A stretch of 64,000 bases of DNA from Pimelobacter simplex (GCF_900114845.1 NZ_FOUK01000008.1:62001-126000), one strand, 5' to 3'. Positions 43,528 through 52,276 are shown, counted from the stretch's first letter. Notes: generated by a model from the letters alone, not told the origin. Numbers and translations are program-made.

Positions 43528-43809
43528 GGCCCGGACGGCCGGCTGGCGGCGCGGGTGCCGGCACTCGCTGCGCTCGCGCCGCCGCTACGCGGCCGCCACC
43601 TCGGCTTCGCCTTCGGCTGCGCGGCCTTCGGCCTTTCGGTCGCCGGTCTCCCCGCTGCGCGACGCTCCCCGAACGGGCGCTTGGGGACGGGTTCTGGACA
43701 TGGGCTCGCGCTCAGCGAAGTGTGGTCGTCAACTTCTGCCGACCAACTGCCATTCCCTCGGCAGAAGATGCCGTCGTGCGAAGCGACGCGGGTCACTTGA
43801 ATGTGACCC
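43528..43809. other. Non-coding remainder of the 467-base gap before hyuA
   Basis: No convincing gene. The stretch is GC-rich with repeated CTTCGGC and GCTGCGC words. A 10-base inverted repeat CTTCTGCCGA/TCGGCAGAAG lies at 43733-43742 and 43758-43767. A GTCAC/GTGAC inverted repeat (43792-43807) abuts the hyuA ATG. A TTGAAT hexamer (43797-43802) seven bases before that ATG could be a weak -10 box. These inverted repeats are candidate regulator sites. Short open frames across here lack ribosome-binding sites and family features. Confidence 0.5.
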
Positions 43810-45888
43810 ATGACAGCGAGGCGGATCAGAATCGGCATCGACACCGGCGGCACGTTCACCGACGTCGTCGCCTTCGACGAGGAAAGCGGTGAGGTCGTCA
43901 CGACCAAGACCCCGAGCACGCCGGGCAACCCGGCCGACGGGTTCCTGGCGGGCATCGACAAGGTGCTCGGCATCGCCCAGGCGCAGTTCGACGACGTGGT
44001 GGCGGTCAGCCACGGCACCACGGTCGCGACGAACCAGCTCCTCGAGGGCAAGGTCGACGCGCTGGGATTCATCACCACCGAGGGCTACGAGGCGATGCTG
44101 GAGATCGCCCGCCAGTCGGTGCCCGACGGGTACGGCAACTCGTACTTCTGGGTGAAGCCCGACCGGATCGTCCCGCGGGACCTGGTCAAGGGCGTCGGGG
44201 GACGCCTCGACTTCACGGGCGCGGAGATCCGCCCGTTCGACGAGGAGAAGGCCCGCGAGGTCGCGCGCTGGTTCAAGAACAAGGGCATCGACACGCTGGG
44301 TGTCTGCTTCCTGCACGCGTACGCCAACCCGGCGCACGAGGAGCGGATGCGCGAGATCATCGCCGAGGAGCACCCCGACGCGGTCGTCTCGATCTCGAGC
44401 GAGGTGCTGCGCGAGTACCGCGAGTACGAGCGCTCGATGACGACGCTCGTCGACGCGGCGGTCAAGCCCAAGCTGAGCCGCTACGTCAACAACATCAAGG
44501 ACCGGCTCGCCCAGCAGAGCGGCCGGACCATCCCGTTCTACGTGATGAAGTCCAACGGTGGCGTGCTCTCGGCCGACGAGGTCGTGCACCAGCCCATCAC
44601 GACGGTCCTGTCCGGTCCGGCAGCGGGCGCGCTCGGCGCGGCCCTGATCGCCAAGGTCGCCGGGTTCGACAAGGTCCTCACCTCCGACGGCGGCGGTACG
44701 TCGACCGACGTCTCCGTCGTCATCGACGGCGAGCCCACGCTGACCACCGAGGGCAGCGTCGGCGTCTACCCGTCCAAGATCCCGATGATCGACGTCGTCA
44801 CCGTCGGTGCCGGCGGCGGCTCCATCGCGTGGCTCTCGCCCGAGGGCACGCTCAAGGTCGGCCCCCACTCGGCCGGCGCCGACCCGGGTCCGATCTGCTA
44901 CCGCAAGGGCGGCACGGACGTCACGATCACCGACGCCCACGTCTTCCTCGGCCGGATCCCTCCCCACCTGCTCGGTGGCGAGATCCCGCTCGACGTCGAC
45001 GCCGCGACGGCCGCGATCCAGCAGCTGGCCGGCAAGCTCGGCATCTCGGCGGAGGCCTGTGCGACCGGCATCCTCGAGATCTCCGCGTGGAACCAGGCCA
45101 ACGCGCTGCGCCAGGTCACCGTCAAGCGGGGCCTCGACGTCCGCGACTTCGCGCTCACCACGTTCGGTGGCTCGGGCTCGCTGCTGCTGTGCCGGCTGAT
45201 GGACATCCTCAACGTCCCGACCGTGCTGGTCCCGCCGAACCCGGGCAACGTCTCGGCCTTCGGCCTGCTCACGGTCGACGTCAAGAACGACTACGTGCAG
45301 ACCCACGTCGCGCTCCAGGAGAACGTCGACACGGCCGACCTGCAGCGCGAGTTCGACGTCTTGCAGGCGCGTGCCGCCGAGGCCCTCGGCAAGGAGGGCT
45401 TCGCCGAGGCCGACCACGTCTTCGTGCGCACCGCCGACGTCCGCTACTTCGGCCAGGCCTTCGAGGTCCGGGTCGGCGTCCCGGACGGCCCGATCACCAC
45501 CGAGACGCTGACGGCGGTCGCCGACCGCTTCCACGCCGAGCACAAGGTGCTCTACGGCTACGACTTCTCCGGCGACGCGTCGCAGCAGGTCGAGGTCGTC
45601 AACCTCCGGGTCTCGGGCGTCGGTCCGATCAAGCGCCCCGAGATCCTCCGCGCCGACGGCGCGAAGCCGGAGCCGCAGCCCACGGGCACCCGCTCCATCT
45701 GCTTCGACGCCGACGCCGGGTACGTCGAGACGCCCATCTTCTGGCGCCCCGACCTGCCGGCCGGCCAGGTGCTCACCGGTCCGGTGATCATCGAGGAGTT
45801 CGGTTCGACCGTGCCCGTCCACCCCGGCTTCACGGCCCGGGTCGACGACTACGCCAACATCATCGTGACGCGCTCGGAGGGAAACTGA
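43810..45888 (+). CDS. hyuA: Hydantoinase/oxoprolinase family protein, HyuA-type subunit
   Basis: A 692-residue HyuA-type subunit. The ATP-binding N-terminus RIGIDTGGTFTDVVAFDE (about residues 6-23) and the SHGTTVATNQLLEGK segment are diagnostic, with GGGTSTDVSVV and VTVGAGGGSIAW in the second actin-like domain. The family uses ATP to open lactam, hydantoin or related rings, or to carboxylate ketones. The ATG at 43810 has no ribosome-binding site. It is followed one base later by HyuB. In this cluster it may act on another cyclic ureide (for example a hydantoin) feeding the same route; the exact substrate is not clear. Confidence 0.9.
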   Translation: MTARRIRIGIDTGGTFTDVVAFDEESGEVVTTKTPSTPGNPADGFLAGIDKVLGIAQAQFDDVVAVSHGTTVATNQLLEGKVDALGFITTEGYEAMLEIARQSVPDGYGNSYFWVKPDRIVPRDLVKGVGGRLDFTGAEIRPFDEEKAREVARWFKNKGIDTLGVCFLHAYANPAHEERMREIIAEEHPDAVVSISSEVLREYREYERSMTTLVDAAVKPKLSRYVNNIKDRLAQQSGRTIPFYVMKSNGGVLSADEVVHQPITTVLSGPAAGALGAALIAKVAGFDKVLTSDGGGTSTDVSVVIDGEPTLTTEGSVGVYPSKIPMIDVVTVGAGGGSIAWLSPEGTLKVGPHSAGADPGPICYRKGGTDVTITDAHVFLGRIPPHLLGGEIPLDVDAATAAIQQLAGKLGISAEACATGILEISAWNQANALRQVTVKRGLDVRDFALTTFGGSGSLLLCRLMDILNVPTVLVPPNPGNVSAFGLLTVDVKNDYVQTHVALQENVDTADLQREFDVLQARAAEALGKEGFAEADHVFVRTADVRYFGQAFEVRVGVPDGPITTETLTAVADRFHAEHKVLYGYDFSGDASQQVEVVNLRVSGVGPIKRPEILRADGAKPEPQPTGTRSICFDADAGYVETPIFWRPDLPAGQVLTGPVIIEEFGSTVPVHPGFTARVDDYANIIVTRSEGN

Positions 45889-45889
45889 C

Positions 45890-47893
45890 ATGTGCCTGAG
45901 CTGCCAGACCATCTCTGTCCAGAACCCCACCGCGCCGCGGACGTTCACCCACGAGGGTGACATCACCTCGCACCGCGCGCCGACCCAGTTCCCCTTCGGG
46001 ACCCTGACCGAGGACGCCGGCCGCAGCGCCGACCCCGTCCTGGTCGAGATCGTCCAGGGCTCGCTGGCCGCCGTCGAGCACGAGGTCGAGACCGCCATCG
46101 CGCGGACCAGCCGCTCGCCGATGATCCGCGACGCGCACGACTTCCGTGCGGGCATCCACGACCGGCTGCTGCGCAAGCTCACCGGCCGCTCGTACTCCGC
46201 GCTCGTGCACCCGGTCGCCCGGGACTTCCCGATCGAGGAGATGAAGGAGGGTGACGTCTTCTTCCACAACGACGTCTACCTCTCCGAGGGTGGCATCGGC
46301 CACCTCCCCGACCTGTGCGTCACCGTCCCGGTGTTCGCGGGTCCGGAGGGGGAGCGCCGCGTCGTCGCGTTCATCCAGGCGTTCGGCCACCACGACGACA
46401 TCGGCGGCGCGGTGCCCGGCTCCATGCCGTCCCACGCCACCAGCGTGTTCGAGGAGGGCCTCGCGGTTCCCCCGATCAAGCTGTGGGACGCCGGCGTGCC
46501 CAACCGCTCGGCGCTGACGATCATGACGCGCAACTCGCGCATGCCCGAGTCGCTCGCGGCCGACCTCGACGCCGAGTGCTCGGCCTGCCTGATGGGCGCG
46601 CGGCGCCTGGGCGAGCTGTTCGACCGCTACGGCATCGAGACCGTCGAGGCCTGCTTCGACGCCGTCATCGACCGGTCCACCGAGACCTACCGGCGCGAGA
46701 TCCTCTCCAAGATCCCGGTCGGCACCTGGACCTGGGAGGACTACGCCGAGCACGACGGCGTCGACGACCCGCAGCTGCACACGCAGCGGATCACGCTGAC
46801 CCGGACGGCGGCCGAGGACCCCGAGGGCGAGCGGCTCATCCTCGACTTCGCGGGCACCGGTCCGCAGGCCAAGGGCCCGATCAACCACTGCGGCGACTAC
46901 TCCGACGGCGTCTTCCTCAAGAAGTGGCTCGCGCCGATCCTGCGCAACCTCGCGGACACCCCCGAGCGGATGGCCGAGCTCGACGTCAACGAAGGCGTCG
47001 TGCCGCTCATCGAGATGAGGTTCCCGCCGCCGGGGACGCTGCTCACGCCGGTCTTCCCGGCGCCGACCAACGCCCGGACGTTCGTCATCCTGCGCCTGCT
47101 GGGCGTGCTCGCCGGCGTGATCGCCAAGGCGGTCGACGGCAAGATGCCCGCCGACCAGGAGACGATCCGCTACACCGGCGTCTACGGCGAGGACCTCGAG
47201 GGCCGCTCGTACCTCATGCGCGAGGTGCTCGGCGGCGGCTCCGGCGGCCGCTACTACGCCGACGGCGAGGACACCATCCACGTCGTCCCGGACTCGCGGA
47301 ACCTCCCGACGGAGTTCACCGAGTCGCGCTTCCCGTTCGTGGTCGAGTCGCTCGGCCTCGCGGTCGACTCGGGCGGCGCCGGTCAGTTCCGCGGCGGCCT
47401 GGGCTACGAGAAGCACATCCGGATGCTCAAGGACGCGAACTTCATGTCCATCGCGGACCGCTCGATCCTCGCCTGCTGGGGCGTCAAGGGCGGCAAGGCG
47501 GGCAAGCCGTTCCAGGTCACCATCGACCCGGGCGGCCCCAACGAGCGCGAGGTCGACGCCCTCGCCGACGCCGAGCCCGTCGTGGCTGGCGAGACCATCC
47601 GGATCCGCACCACCGGTGGTGGCGGCTGGGGCAACCCGCTCGAGCGCGACCCGGAGCTCGTCGTCCGCGACGTCGTGTGGCGCAAGGTCTCCGCCGAGGC
47701 GGCCCTCGCCGACTACGGCGTGGTCCTCACCGGCTCGCTCGACGACGACACCCTCGGGTACGACGCCGCGGCGACCGCGACCGAGCGGGCCGGCCGGCCC
47801 GCTCCGGCCGAGGACGACGTCTTCTTCGACCGGGGTCCCGGCTACGGCACCCTCTCCGGTGGCGCCACCGCGGCCGCGGTGGACACCCTCTGA
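45890..47893 (+). CDS. hyuB: Hydantoinase/oxoprolinase family protein, HyuB-type subunit
   Basis: A 667-residue HyuB-type subunit. Family segments include RDAHDFRAGIHDRL, FFHNDVYLSEGGIGHLPDLC, FGHHDDIGGAVPGSMP and the C-terminal GGGGWGNPLERDPELVVRDV. A Cys-containing N-terminal extension (MCLSCQTI) precedes the conserved part. GGAGGGAAA lies nine bases before the ATG. HyuA and HyuB form one complex. The protein is longer at the N-terminus than typical HyuB, by roughly 40 residues. Substrate not assigned. Confidence 0.9.
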   Translation: MCLSCQTISVQNPTAPRTFTHEGDITSHRAPTQFPFGTLTEDAGRSADPVLVEIVQGSLAAVEHEVETAIARTSRSPMIRDAHDFRAGIHDRLLRKLTGRSYSALVHPVARDFPIEEMKEGDVFFHNDVYLSEGGIGHLPDLCVTVPVFAGPEGERRVVAFIQAFGHHDDIGGAVPGSMPSHATSVFEEGLAVPPIKLWDAGVPNRSALTIMTRNSRMPESLAADLDAECSACLMGARRLGELFDRYGIETVEACFDAVIDRSTETYRREILSKIPVGTWTWEDYAEHDGVDDPQLHTQRITLTRTAAEDPEGERLILDFAGTGPQAKGPINHCGDYSDGVFLKKWLAPILRNLADTPERMAELDVNEGVVPLIEMRFPPPGTLLTPVFPAPTNARTFVILRLLGVLAGVIAKAVDGKMPADQETIRYTGVYGEDLEGRSYLMREVLGGGSGGRYYADGEDTIHVVPDSRNLPTEFTESRFPFVVESLGLAVDSGGAGQFRGGLGYEKHIRMLKDANFMSIADRSILACWGVKGGKAGKPFQVTIDPGGPNEREVDALADAEPVVAGETIRIRTTGGGGWGNPLERDPELVVRDVVWRKVSAEAALADYGVVLTGSLDDDTLGYDAAATATERAGRPAPAEDDVFFDRGPGYGTLSGGATAAAVDTL

Positions 47894-47901
47894 GGATCGC
47901 C

Positions 47902-48711
47902 GTGAAGGTCGCGGTCCTCGGAGGATCGGGCAAGACCGGCCGCGCCGTCAGCGCGGCCCTGGCCCAGGCGGGCGTGGCGACACGCCCCCTGGGCAGGGCC
48001 GCGTTCGGCGACCTGCCGGCCGCGCTGGCCGGTGCCGACGCGGTGCACGTCATCGCGCCCAACCTCCACCCGGACGAGCCCGGGTACGTCAGCGCCGTGC
48101 TCGCCGCGGCGCAGCAGGTCGGCGTCGGCCGGCTGGTCTACCACTCGGTGGCCTCGCCGTACGTGCCGGCGATGCCGCACCACGTCGGCAAGGCCGAGGC
48201 GGAGGACCTGGTCCGCCGCTCCGGGCTGGAGTGGACGCTCCTGCAGCCCTGCGCCTACGTGCAGAACTTCGTGCCCGCGCTCGCCGCGCTGGCCGAGGGG
48301 AGCGGCGACCGGCTCGACGTCCCCTATGCGGTGCACACGCCGTTCGGCCTGGTCGACCTGCACGACGTCGCCGCGGCGACCGCGGCGGTGCTGACCACGC
48401 CGGGCCATGTCGGCGCGACCTACGAGCTCGGGGGACCGGCACTCGTGAGCGTCGCCGACGTCGCCGCCGCGGCGGCCGACGTGCTCGGTCGCCCGGTCGT
48501 CGCGCACCGGATCGACCCGGACGACTGGGGCGAGAGCGCCACCGGTCTCGACGAGCGCGAGCGGGTCTGGCTGCGCGCGATGTTCGCCTACTACGACGAC
48601 CACGGCCTGCCGACCGGAGGGGTGCCGCTCGGTGCCCTGCTCGGCCGCGCCCCGGCAGGTCTTGGTGAAGTGTTGTCCCGGGAGCTGGCTGGCAGGAGTT
48701 GCCAGGGTTGA
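47902..48711 (+). CDS. NmrA-like NAD(P)-binding protein
   Basis: A 269-residue atypical SDR. The nucleotide loop is LGGSGKTG near the N-terminus, followed by VYHSVASPYVP and the WTLLQPCAYVQNF segment typical of NmrA/HSCARG proteins. A canonical YxxxK dyad is not seen, so it may sense NAD(P)H redox state rather than catalyse. GAGGA lies five bases before the GTG start, eight bases after hyuB, so it is in the same operon. Its role in the pathway is unknown. Confidence 0.8.
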   Translation: MKVAVLGGSGKTGRAVSAALAQAGVATRPLGRAAFGDLPAALAGADAVHVIAPNLHPDEPGYVSAVLAAAQQVGVGRLVYHSVASPYVPAMPHHVGKAEAEDLVRRSGLEWTLLQPCAYVQNFVPALAALAEGSGDRLDVPYAVHTPFGLVDLHDVAAATAAVLTTPGHVGATYELGGPALVSVADVAAAAADVLGRPVVAHRIDPDDWGESATGLDERERVWLRAMFAYYDDHGLPTGGVPLGALLGRAPAGLGEVLSRELAGRSCQG

Positions 48712-48773
48712 CGCCCGGAGTTGGCTGATCCTCACGATGAATGCGGGTGACCCGGCTCACTAGGTTCGCTGTC

Positions 48774-49721
48774 ATGAGAATCCTGCTCGCCCTCGGCGGC
48801 AACGCGATGACGTCCCCGGACGGCAGTGCCCGTCCGGAGGACCAGATCGCTGCCGCGACCGAGGCCATGGAGGCGGTCGCGGACCTCGTCGCCGAAGGCG
48901 TCGAGGTCCTGATCACCCACGGCAACGGTCCCCAGGTGGGCAACCTGCTCGTGAAGAACGAGCTCGCTGCCCCCGTCGTACCTCCCGTTCCGCTCGACTG
49001 GTGCGGTGCCCAGACCCAGGGCACCCTCGGCGACATCCTGATGAACGCCCTCGACGCGGCCCTCGCCGCGCGAGGCATCGCGCGTCCCACCGCGGCGCTG
49101 GTCACGCGGACCCGCGTCGACGCCGACGACCCCGCCTTCGCGAAGCCGAGCAAGCCGGTCGGCCGCTACCTGTCCGCCGACGAGGCGCAGACGATGATCG
49201 ACCACGGCGAGACGTGGGAGGACCGCGGCGAGCGCGGGTGGCGGCGGATGGTCGCCTCGCCCGAGCCGCTCGAGGTCCTCGACGCGCCCGCTGCCGTCGC
49301 CCTCGTCGACGCTGGCTTCGTCGTGATCGCCAACGGCGGCGGTGGCATCCCCACCGTCCGTCGTCCCGACGGCACGCTCGCGGGCGTCGAGGCGGTCATC
49401 GACAAGGACCTCGGCGCGGCGCTCCTCGCGCGCGCCGTCGAGGTCGACATGCTCGTGATCGCCACCGACGTGGCGCACGCGATCCTCGGCTTCGGCACGC
49501 CGGAGGCCGAGGACATCGGCGAGGTCTCCCTGGACCAGATGCGTTCGTACGCAGCGGCCGGGCACTTCGCCGGAGGCTCGATGGGGCCGAAGGTCGACGC
49601 CATCTGCCGCTTCGTCGAGCGGTCCGGCCGCCTCGGCGTCATCACCGATCTCAGCAGCATCGTCGCTGCCGCCTCCGGCAAGGCCGGAACGATCGTCACT
49701 CCCAACCGAAAGGACGCCTGA
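48774..49721 (+). CDS. arcC: Carbamate kinase
   Basis: A 315-residue amino-acid-kinase-fold enzyme that makes ATP from carbamoyl phosphate and ADP, releasing carbamate (CO2 and NH3). Motifs present: ILLALGGNAM at the N-terminus, HGNGPQVGNLL, and NGGGGIPTV in the middle. The ATG follows TAGGTT by seven bases, so this gene has its own leaderless promoter. It lies one base upstream of the barbiturase gene. No arginine deiminase genes are nearby, so the carbamoyl phosphate probably comes from the FdrA-type transcarbamylase. Confidence 0.95.
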   Translation: MRILLALGGNAMTSPDGSARPEDQIAAATEAMEAVADLVAEGVEVLITHGNGPQVGNLLVKNELAAPVVPPVPLDWCGAQTQGTLGDILMNALDAALAARGIARPTAALVTRTRVDADDPAFAKPSKPVGRYLSADEAQTMIDHGETWEDRGERGWRRMVASPEPLEVLDAPAAVALVDAGFVVIANGGGGIPTVRRPDGTLAGVEAVIDKDLGAALLARAVEVDMLVIATDVAHAILGFGTPEAEDIGEVSLDQMRSYAAAGHFAGGSMGPKVDAICRFVERSGRLGVITDLSSIVAAASGKAGTIVTPNRKDA

Positions 49722-49722
49722 C

Positions 49723-50829
49723 ATGCCTTCTGCCATCGAGGTCCGCAAGGTCCCGATCCACTCCGTCGCGGACGCCTCCGAGCTGGCCAAGCTCATCGAC
49801 GACGGCGTCTTCGCCGCCGACCGCGTCATTGCGATCATCGGCAAGACCGAGGGCAACGGCGGTGTCAACGACTACACCCGGATCATCGCCGACCGCGCCT
49901 TCCGCGAGGTGCTCGTCGCGAAGGGCGCTCCGGAGGAGCAGGTCAAGGGCGTCCCGATCGTGTGGTCCGGCGGCACCGACGGCGTGATCAGCCCCCACGC
50001 CACCATCTTCGCCACGGTCGACGTCCCCGAGGACGACCCGAGCCGCAACGAGCAGCGCCTCACCGTCGGCTTCGCGATGAGCGAGCCGATCCTGCCCGAG
50101 GAGATCGGGTACGTCGCGATGATCGAGAAGGTCGCCGCCGGCGTGAAGGTCGCCATGGAGCGGGCCGGCATCACCGACCCCGCCGACGTCCACTACGTGC
50201 AGACCAAGACCCCGCTGCTCACCATCCACACCATCCGCGACGCGCACAGCCGCGGCAAGGAGGTCTGGACCGAGCACACCCACGAGTCGATGGACCTGTC
50301 GAACGGCGTCACCGGCCTCGGCATCGCCGTCGCGCTCGGCGAGATCGAGATGCCGACCGACGCCGACGTCATGAACAACCGCGACCTCTTCTCGTCGGTC
50401 GCCTCGTGCTCGTCGGGTGTCGAGCTCGACGTGGCCCAGATCGTCGTGGTCGGCAACGCCACCGGCGTCGGCGGCCGCTACCGCATCGGCCACTCGGTGA
50501 TGAACGACGCGCTCGACCAGGACGGCATCTGGGAGGCCATCAAGAACGCCGGCCTCGACCTCCCCGAGCGCCCGCGCACCGCGGACCTCGACGGTCGCCT
50601 GGTCAACGTCTTCCTCAAGTGCGAGGCCTCGCAGAACGGTGAGGTCCGCGGCCGCCGCAACGCCATGCTCGACGACTCCGACGTGCACTGGCACCGCCAG
50701 ATCAAGTCGTGCGTCGGTGGCGTCACCGCTGCCGTGACCGGCGACCCGGCCGTCTTCGTGTCGGTCTCGGCCGCGCACCAGGGTCCCGAGGGTGGCGGCC
50801 CGGTCGCCGCCATCGTCGACCTCGGCTGA
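49723..50829 (+). CDS. Barbiturase/cyanuric acid hydrolase family ring-opening amidohydrolase
   Basis: A 368-residue enzyme of the small AtzD/TrzD/barbiturase family. The three-fold repeat and all three Ser-Lys pairs can be seen: Lys41 (GKTEGNGGVND) with Ser82 (WSGGTDG), Lys162 (VQTKTP) with Ser231 (CSSGVE), and Lys299 (LKCEA) with Ser349 (before AHQGPEGGGP). The fold is unique to this family. Barbiturate and cyanurate enzymes are hard to separate by eye; the permease, molybdenum hydroxylase and transcarbamylase context favours barbiturate -> ureidomalonate. AAAGGA lies before the ATG. It is the last gene of the cluster and ends before a strong hairpin. Confidence 0.92.
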   Translation: MPSAIEVRKVPIHSVADASELAKLIDDGVFAADRVIAIIGKTEGNGGVNDYTRIIADRAFREVLVAKGAPEEQVKGVPIVWSGGTDGVISPHATIFATVDVPEDDPSRNEQRLTVGFAMSEPILPEEIGYVAMIEKVAAGVKVAMERAGITDPADVHYVQTKTPLLTIHTIRDAHSRGKEVWTEHTHESMDLSNGVTGLGIAVALGEIEMPTDADVMNNRDLFSSVASCSSGVELDVAQIVVVGNATGVGGRYRIGHSVMNDALDQDGIWEAIKNAGLDLPERPRTADLDGRLVNVFLKCEASQNGEVRGRRNAMLDDSDVHWHRQIKSCVGGVTAAVTGDPAVFVSVSAAHQGPEGGGPVAAIVDLG

Positions 50830-50938
50830 GCGACCCGAGCGCCCGCGCACCTGCGAGGACGAACGACGCGCTGAGCCACCCGGACCGAACGTCCGGGACC
50901 GGCCACGCCGTGTAGCCCCGGCGTGAGCCGTGGCCAGG

Positions 50939-50966
50939 AGGGGCCCGACCTACCGGTCGGGCCCCT
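50939..50966. terminator. Bidirectional terminator hairpin
   Basis: AGGGGCCCGACC (50939-50950) and GGTCGGGCCCCT (50955-50966) are perfect 12-base arms around a TACC loop. It lies between the convergent barbiturase and VOC genes and could end both transcripts. The rest of the gap (50830-50938) shows nothing recognisable. Confidence 0.85.
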
Positions 50967-50982
50967 TCGCCGTGCCCGGGGC

Positions 50983-51393
50983 TCATCGGGCCGGCGGGGA
51001 GAAGACGCTGAACTGGTTGCCGGCCGGGTCGCGCAGGTAGGCGAACGTCGGGACGCCGAGCCCGACGTCGAGGTGCTGGCTGAGCACGGTCCCGCCCAGG
51101 TCGGTGGCGGCGGCGCACGTGGCGGCCACGTCGGCGACGAGGATCGAGAACACCGCGTGGCCCGGCAGCTGTCCACCGGTGCCGAAGATGCCGCCGGAGG
51201 GGGCGCCGGCACCGCCGGGCGCAGTGACCAGGCGGTAGTCGAGGCCGCCGGCCTGGGAGGCCTCGTCGGCCGCGAAGGACCAGTCGAACAGGCCGCCGTA
51301 GAACTTCTCGGCGGCACCCGGGTCGTCGGTGGCGATCTCGAACCAGGCGACGGTGCCGGGAGCCGGTGGGGTGGGTGCGGGCGTGGTGGTCAT
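50983..51393 (-). CDS. VOC-family (glyoxalase/bleomycin-resistance fold) protein
   Basis: A 136-residue two-module VOC protein. It begins with a Pro/Thr-rich stretch, then VAWFEIATDDPGAAEKFYGG, and ends with FAYLRDPAGNQFSVFSP, the usual second-half pattern. AGGAGGAAG precedes the ATG at 51393. VOC proteins bind a metal and act on diverse substrates; none can be named here. A WYL regulator lies directly upstream on the same strand. Confidence 0.87.
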   Translation of the reverse strand: MTTTPAPTPPAPGTVAWFEIATDDPGAAEKFYGGLFDWSFAADEASQAGGLDYRLVTAPGGAGAPSGGIFGTGGQLPGHAVFSILVADVAATCAAATDLGGTVLSQHLDVGLGVPTFAYLRDPAGNQFSVFSPPAR

Positions 51394-51455
51394 GGTGCTT
51401 CCTCCTGGGAGTCGGTGGGCGATGACGACCACGCTCCCAGCGGTTCGCGACAGCC

Positions 51456-52202
51456 CTATGTCGGTGTTTCCGCGGACATCGCAAGAATCTTCTCCGGCCG
51501 CAGCGCCGTCTCGGGCCGGGCGATGAGCTGACCGGGGATCTCGGGCTCGATCGGCCGCCGCGGGCCGCGGGGGAGCGCGGGGGTCCGCTCGGCCCGGGTG
51601 ATCCGGTCCATCCGGAACACCCGGTCGTCCTCGCGCAGCCGGCACCAGGCGGTGAGGTACGACCCCCGCGGCCCGACGACGACGTGCTGCGGCTCGACCT
51701 CGCGCTCCGACTCGGCCCCGTCGACGTCGACGTACCCGATCCGGAGCACCTGGTTGCGCCGCACGGCCTGCCAGATGGTCTCGGCGACCGCGGCGTCGGG
51801 CGCCGCCCCGACGGCGACGACGAGCCGCACCTTGGCCGCGGCCGTGCGCGCCTCGGCCAGCGCGGCCGGCGGCATCGCGGCGACGATCTTCTGCAGGGCC
51901 GAGCGGGCGTCGCGGGCGAAGAGGACGTGCGCGCTGCTGCTCAGCGCCATCGCGAGCGCGGTCGCCTCGCGCGGGGTGAAGTTGAGCGGCGGCAGCGTCA
52001 TCGACGGGTCGAGGCTGTAGCCGCCGGTGCGGCCCTGCTTGGTGGCGAGCGGGACGCCGGCCTGGCCCAGCGCGCTGAGGTCGCGCTCGACCGTGCGGAC
52101 GCTGACCTCGAAGTGGGCGGCGAGCTGGCTCGCCGTCCGCCCGCGGGGGCCGGCGGCGCGCAGCTCCTCGACCAGCGCGTAGAGACGGTCGGTGCGGTTC
52201 AT
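51456..52202 (-). CDS. WYL-domain transcriptional regulator (YafY-type)
   Basis: A 248-residue regulator. The N-terminal HTH_11 domain reads RLYALVEELRAAGPRGRTAS then VRTVERDLSALGQAGVPL, and the WYL domain follows with PRGSYLTAWCRLREDDRVFR. The ATG at 52202 lies seven bases after TAGCGT on the minus strand, so the message may be leaderless. It probably controls itself and the VOC gene, 62 bases downstream. WYL domains bind nucleic acid or small ligands; the signal is not known. Confidence 0.9.
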   Translation of the reverse strand: MNRTDRLYALVEELRAAGPRGRTASQLAAHFEVSVRTVERDLSALGQAGVPLATKQGRTGGYSLDPSMTLPPLNFTPREATALAMALSSSAHVLFARDARSALQKIVAAMPPAALAEARTAAAKVRLVVAVGAAPDAAVAETIWQAVRRNQVLRIGYVDVDGAESEREVEPQHVVVGPRGSYLTAWCRLREDDRVFRMDRITRAERTPALPRGPRRPIEPEIPGQLIARPETALRPEKILAMSAETPT

Positions 52203-52276
52203 GTCCGGCACGCTAGGCGCGAGCGGGGACAGTGCTCGCCCGGCGGCCTGTCGGTGTCGTGTGGGAGATTCGGGTC

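Noticed and set aside
43436..43809. Short open frames in the gap between the amidase and hyuA
   Set aside because: No start signals, no recognisable protein features, and the region is full of inverted repeats.
43729..46269. An 846-codon minus-strand open frame opposite hyuA
   Set aside because: Antisense shadow with biased composition; hyuA and hyuB account for the coding signal.
48774..49721. Carbamate kinase as part of an arginine deiminase pathway
   Set aside because: No arginine deiminase, ornithine carbamoyltransferase or arginine antiporter gene is in the region.
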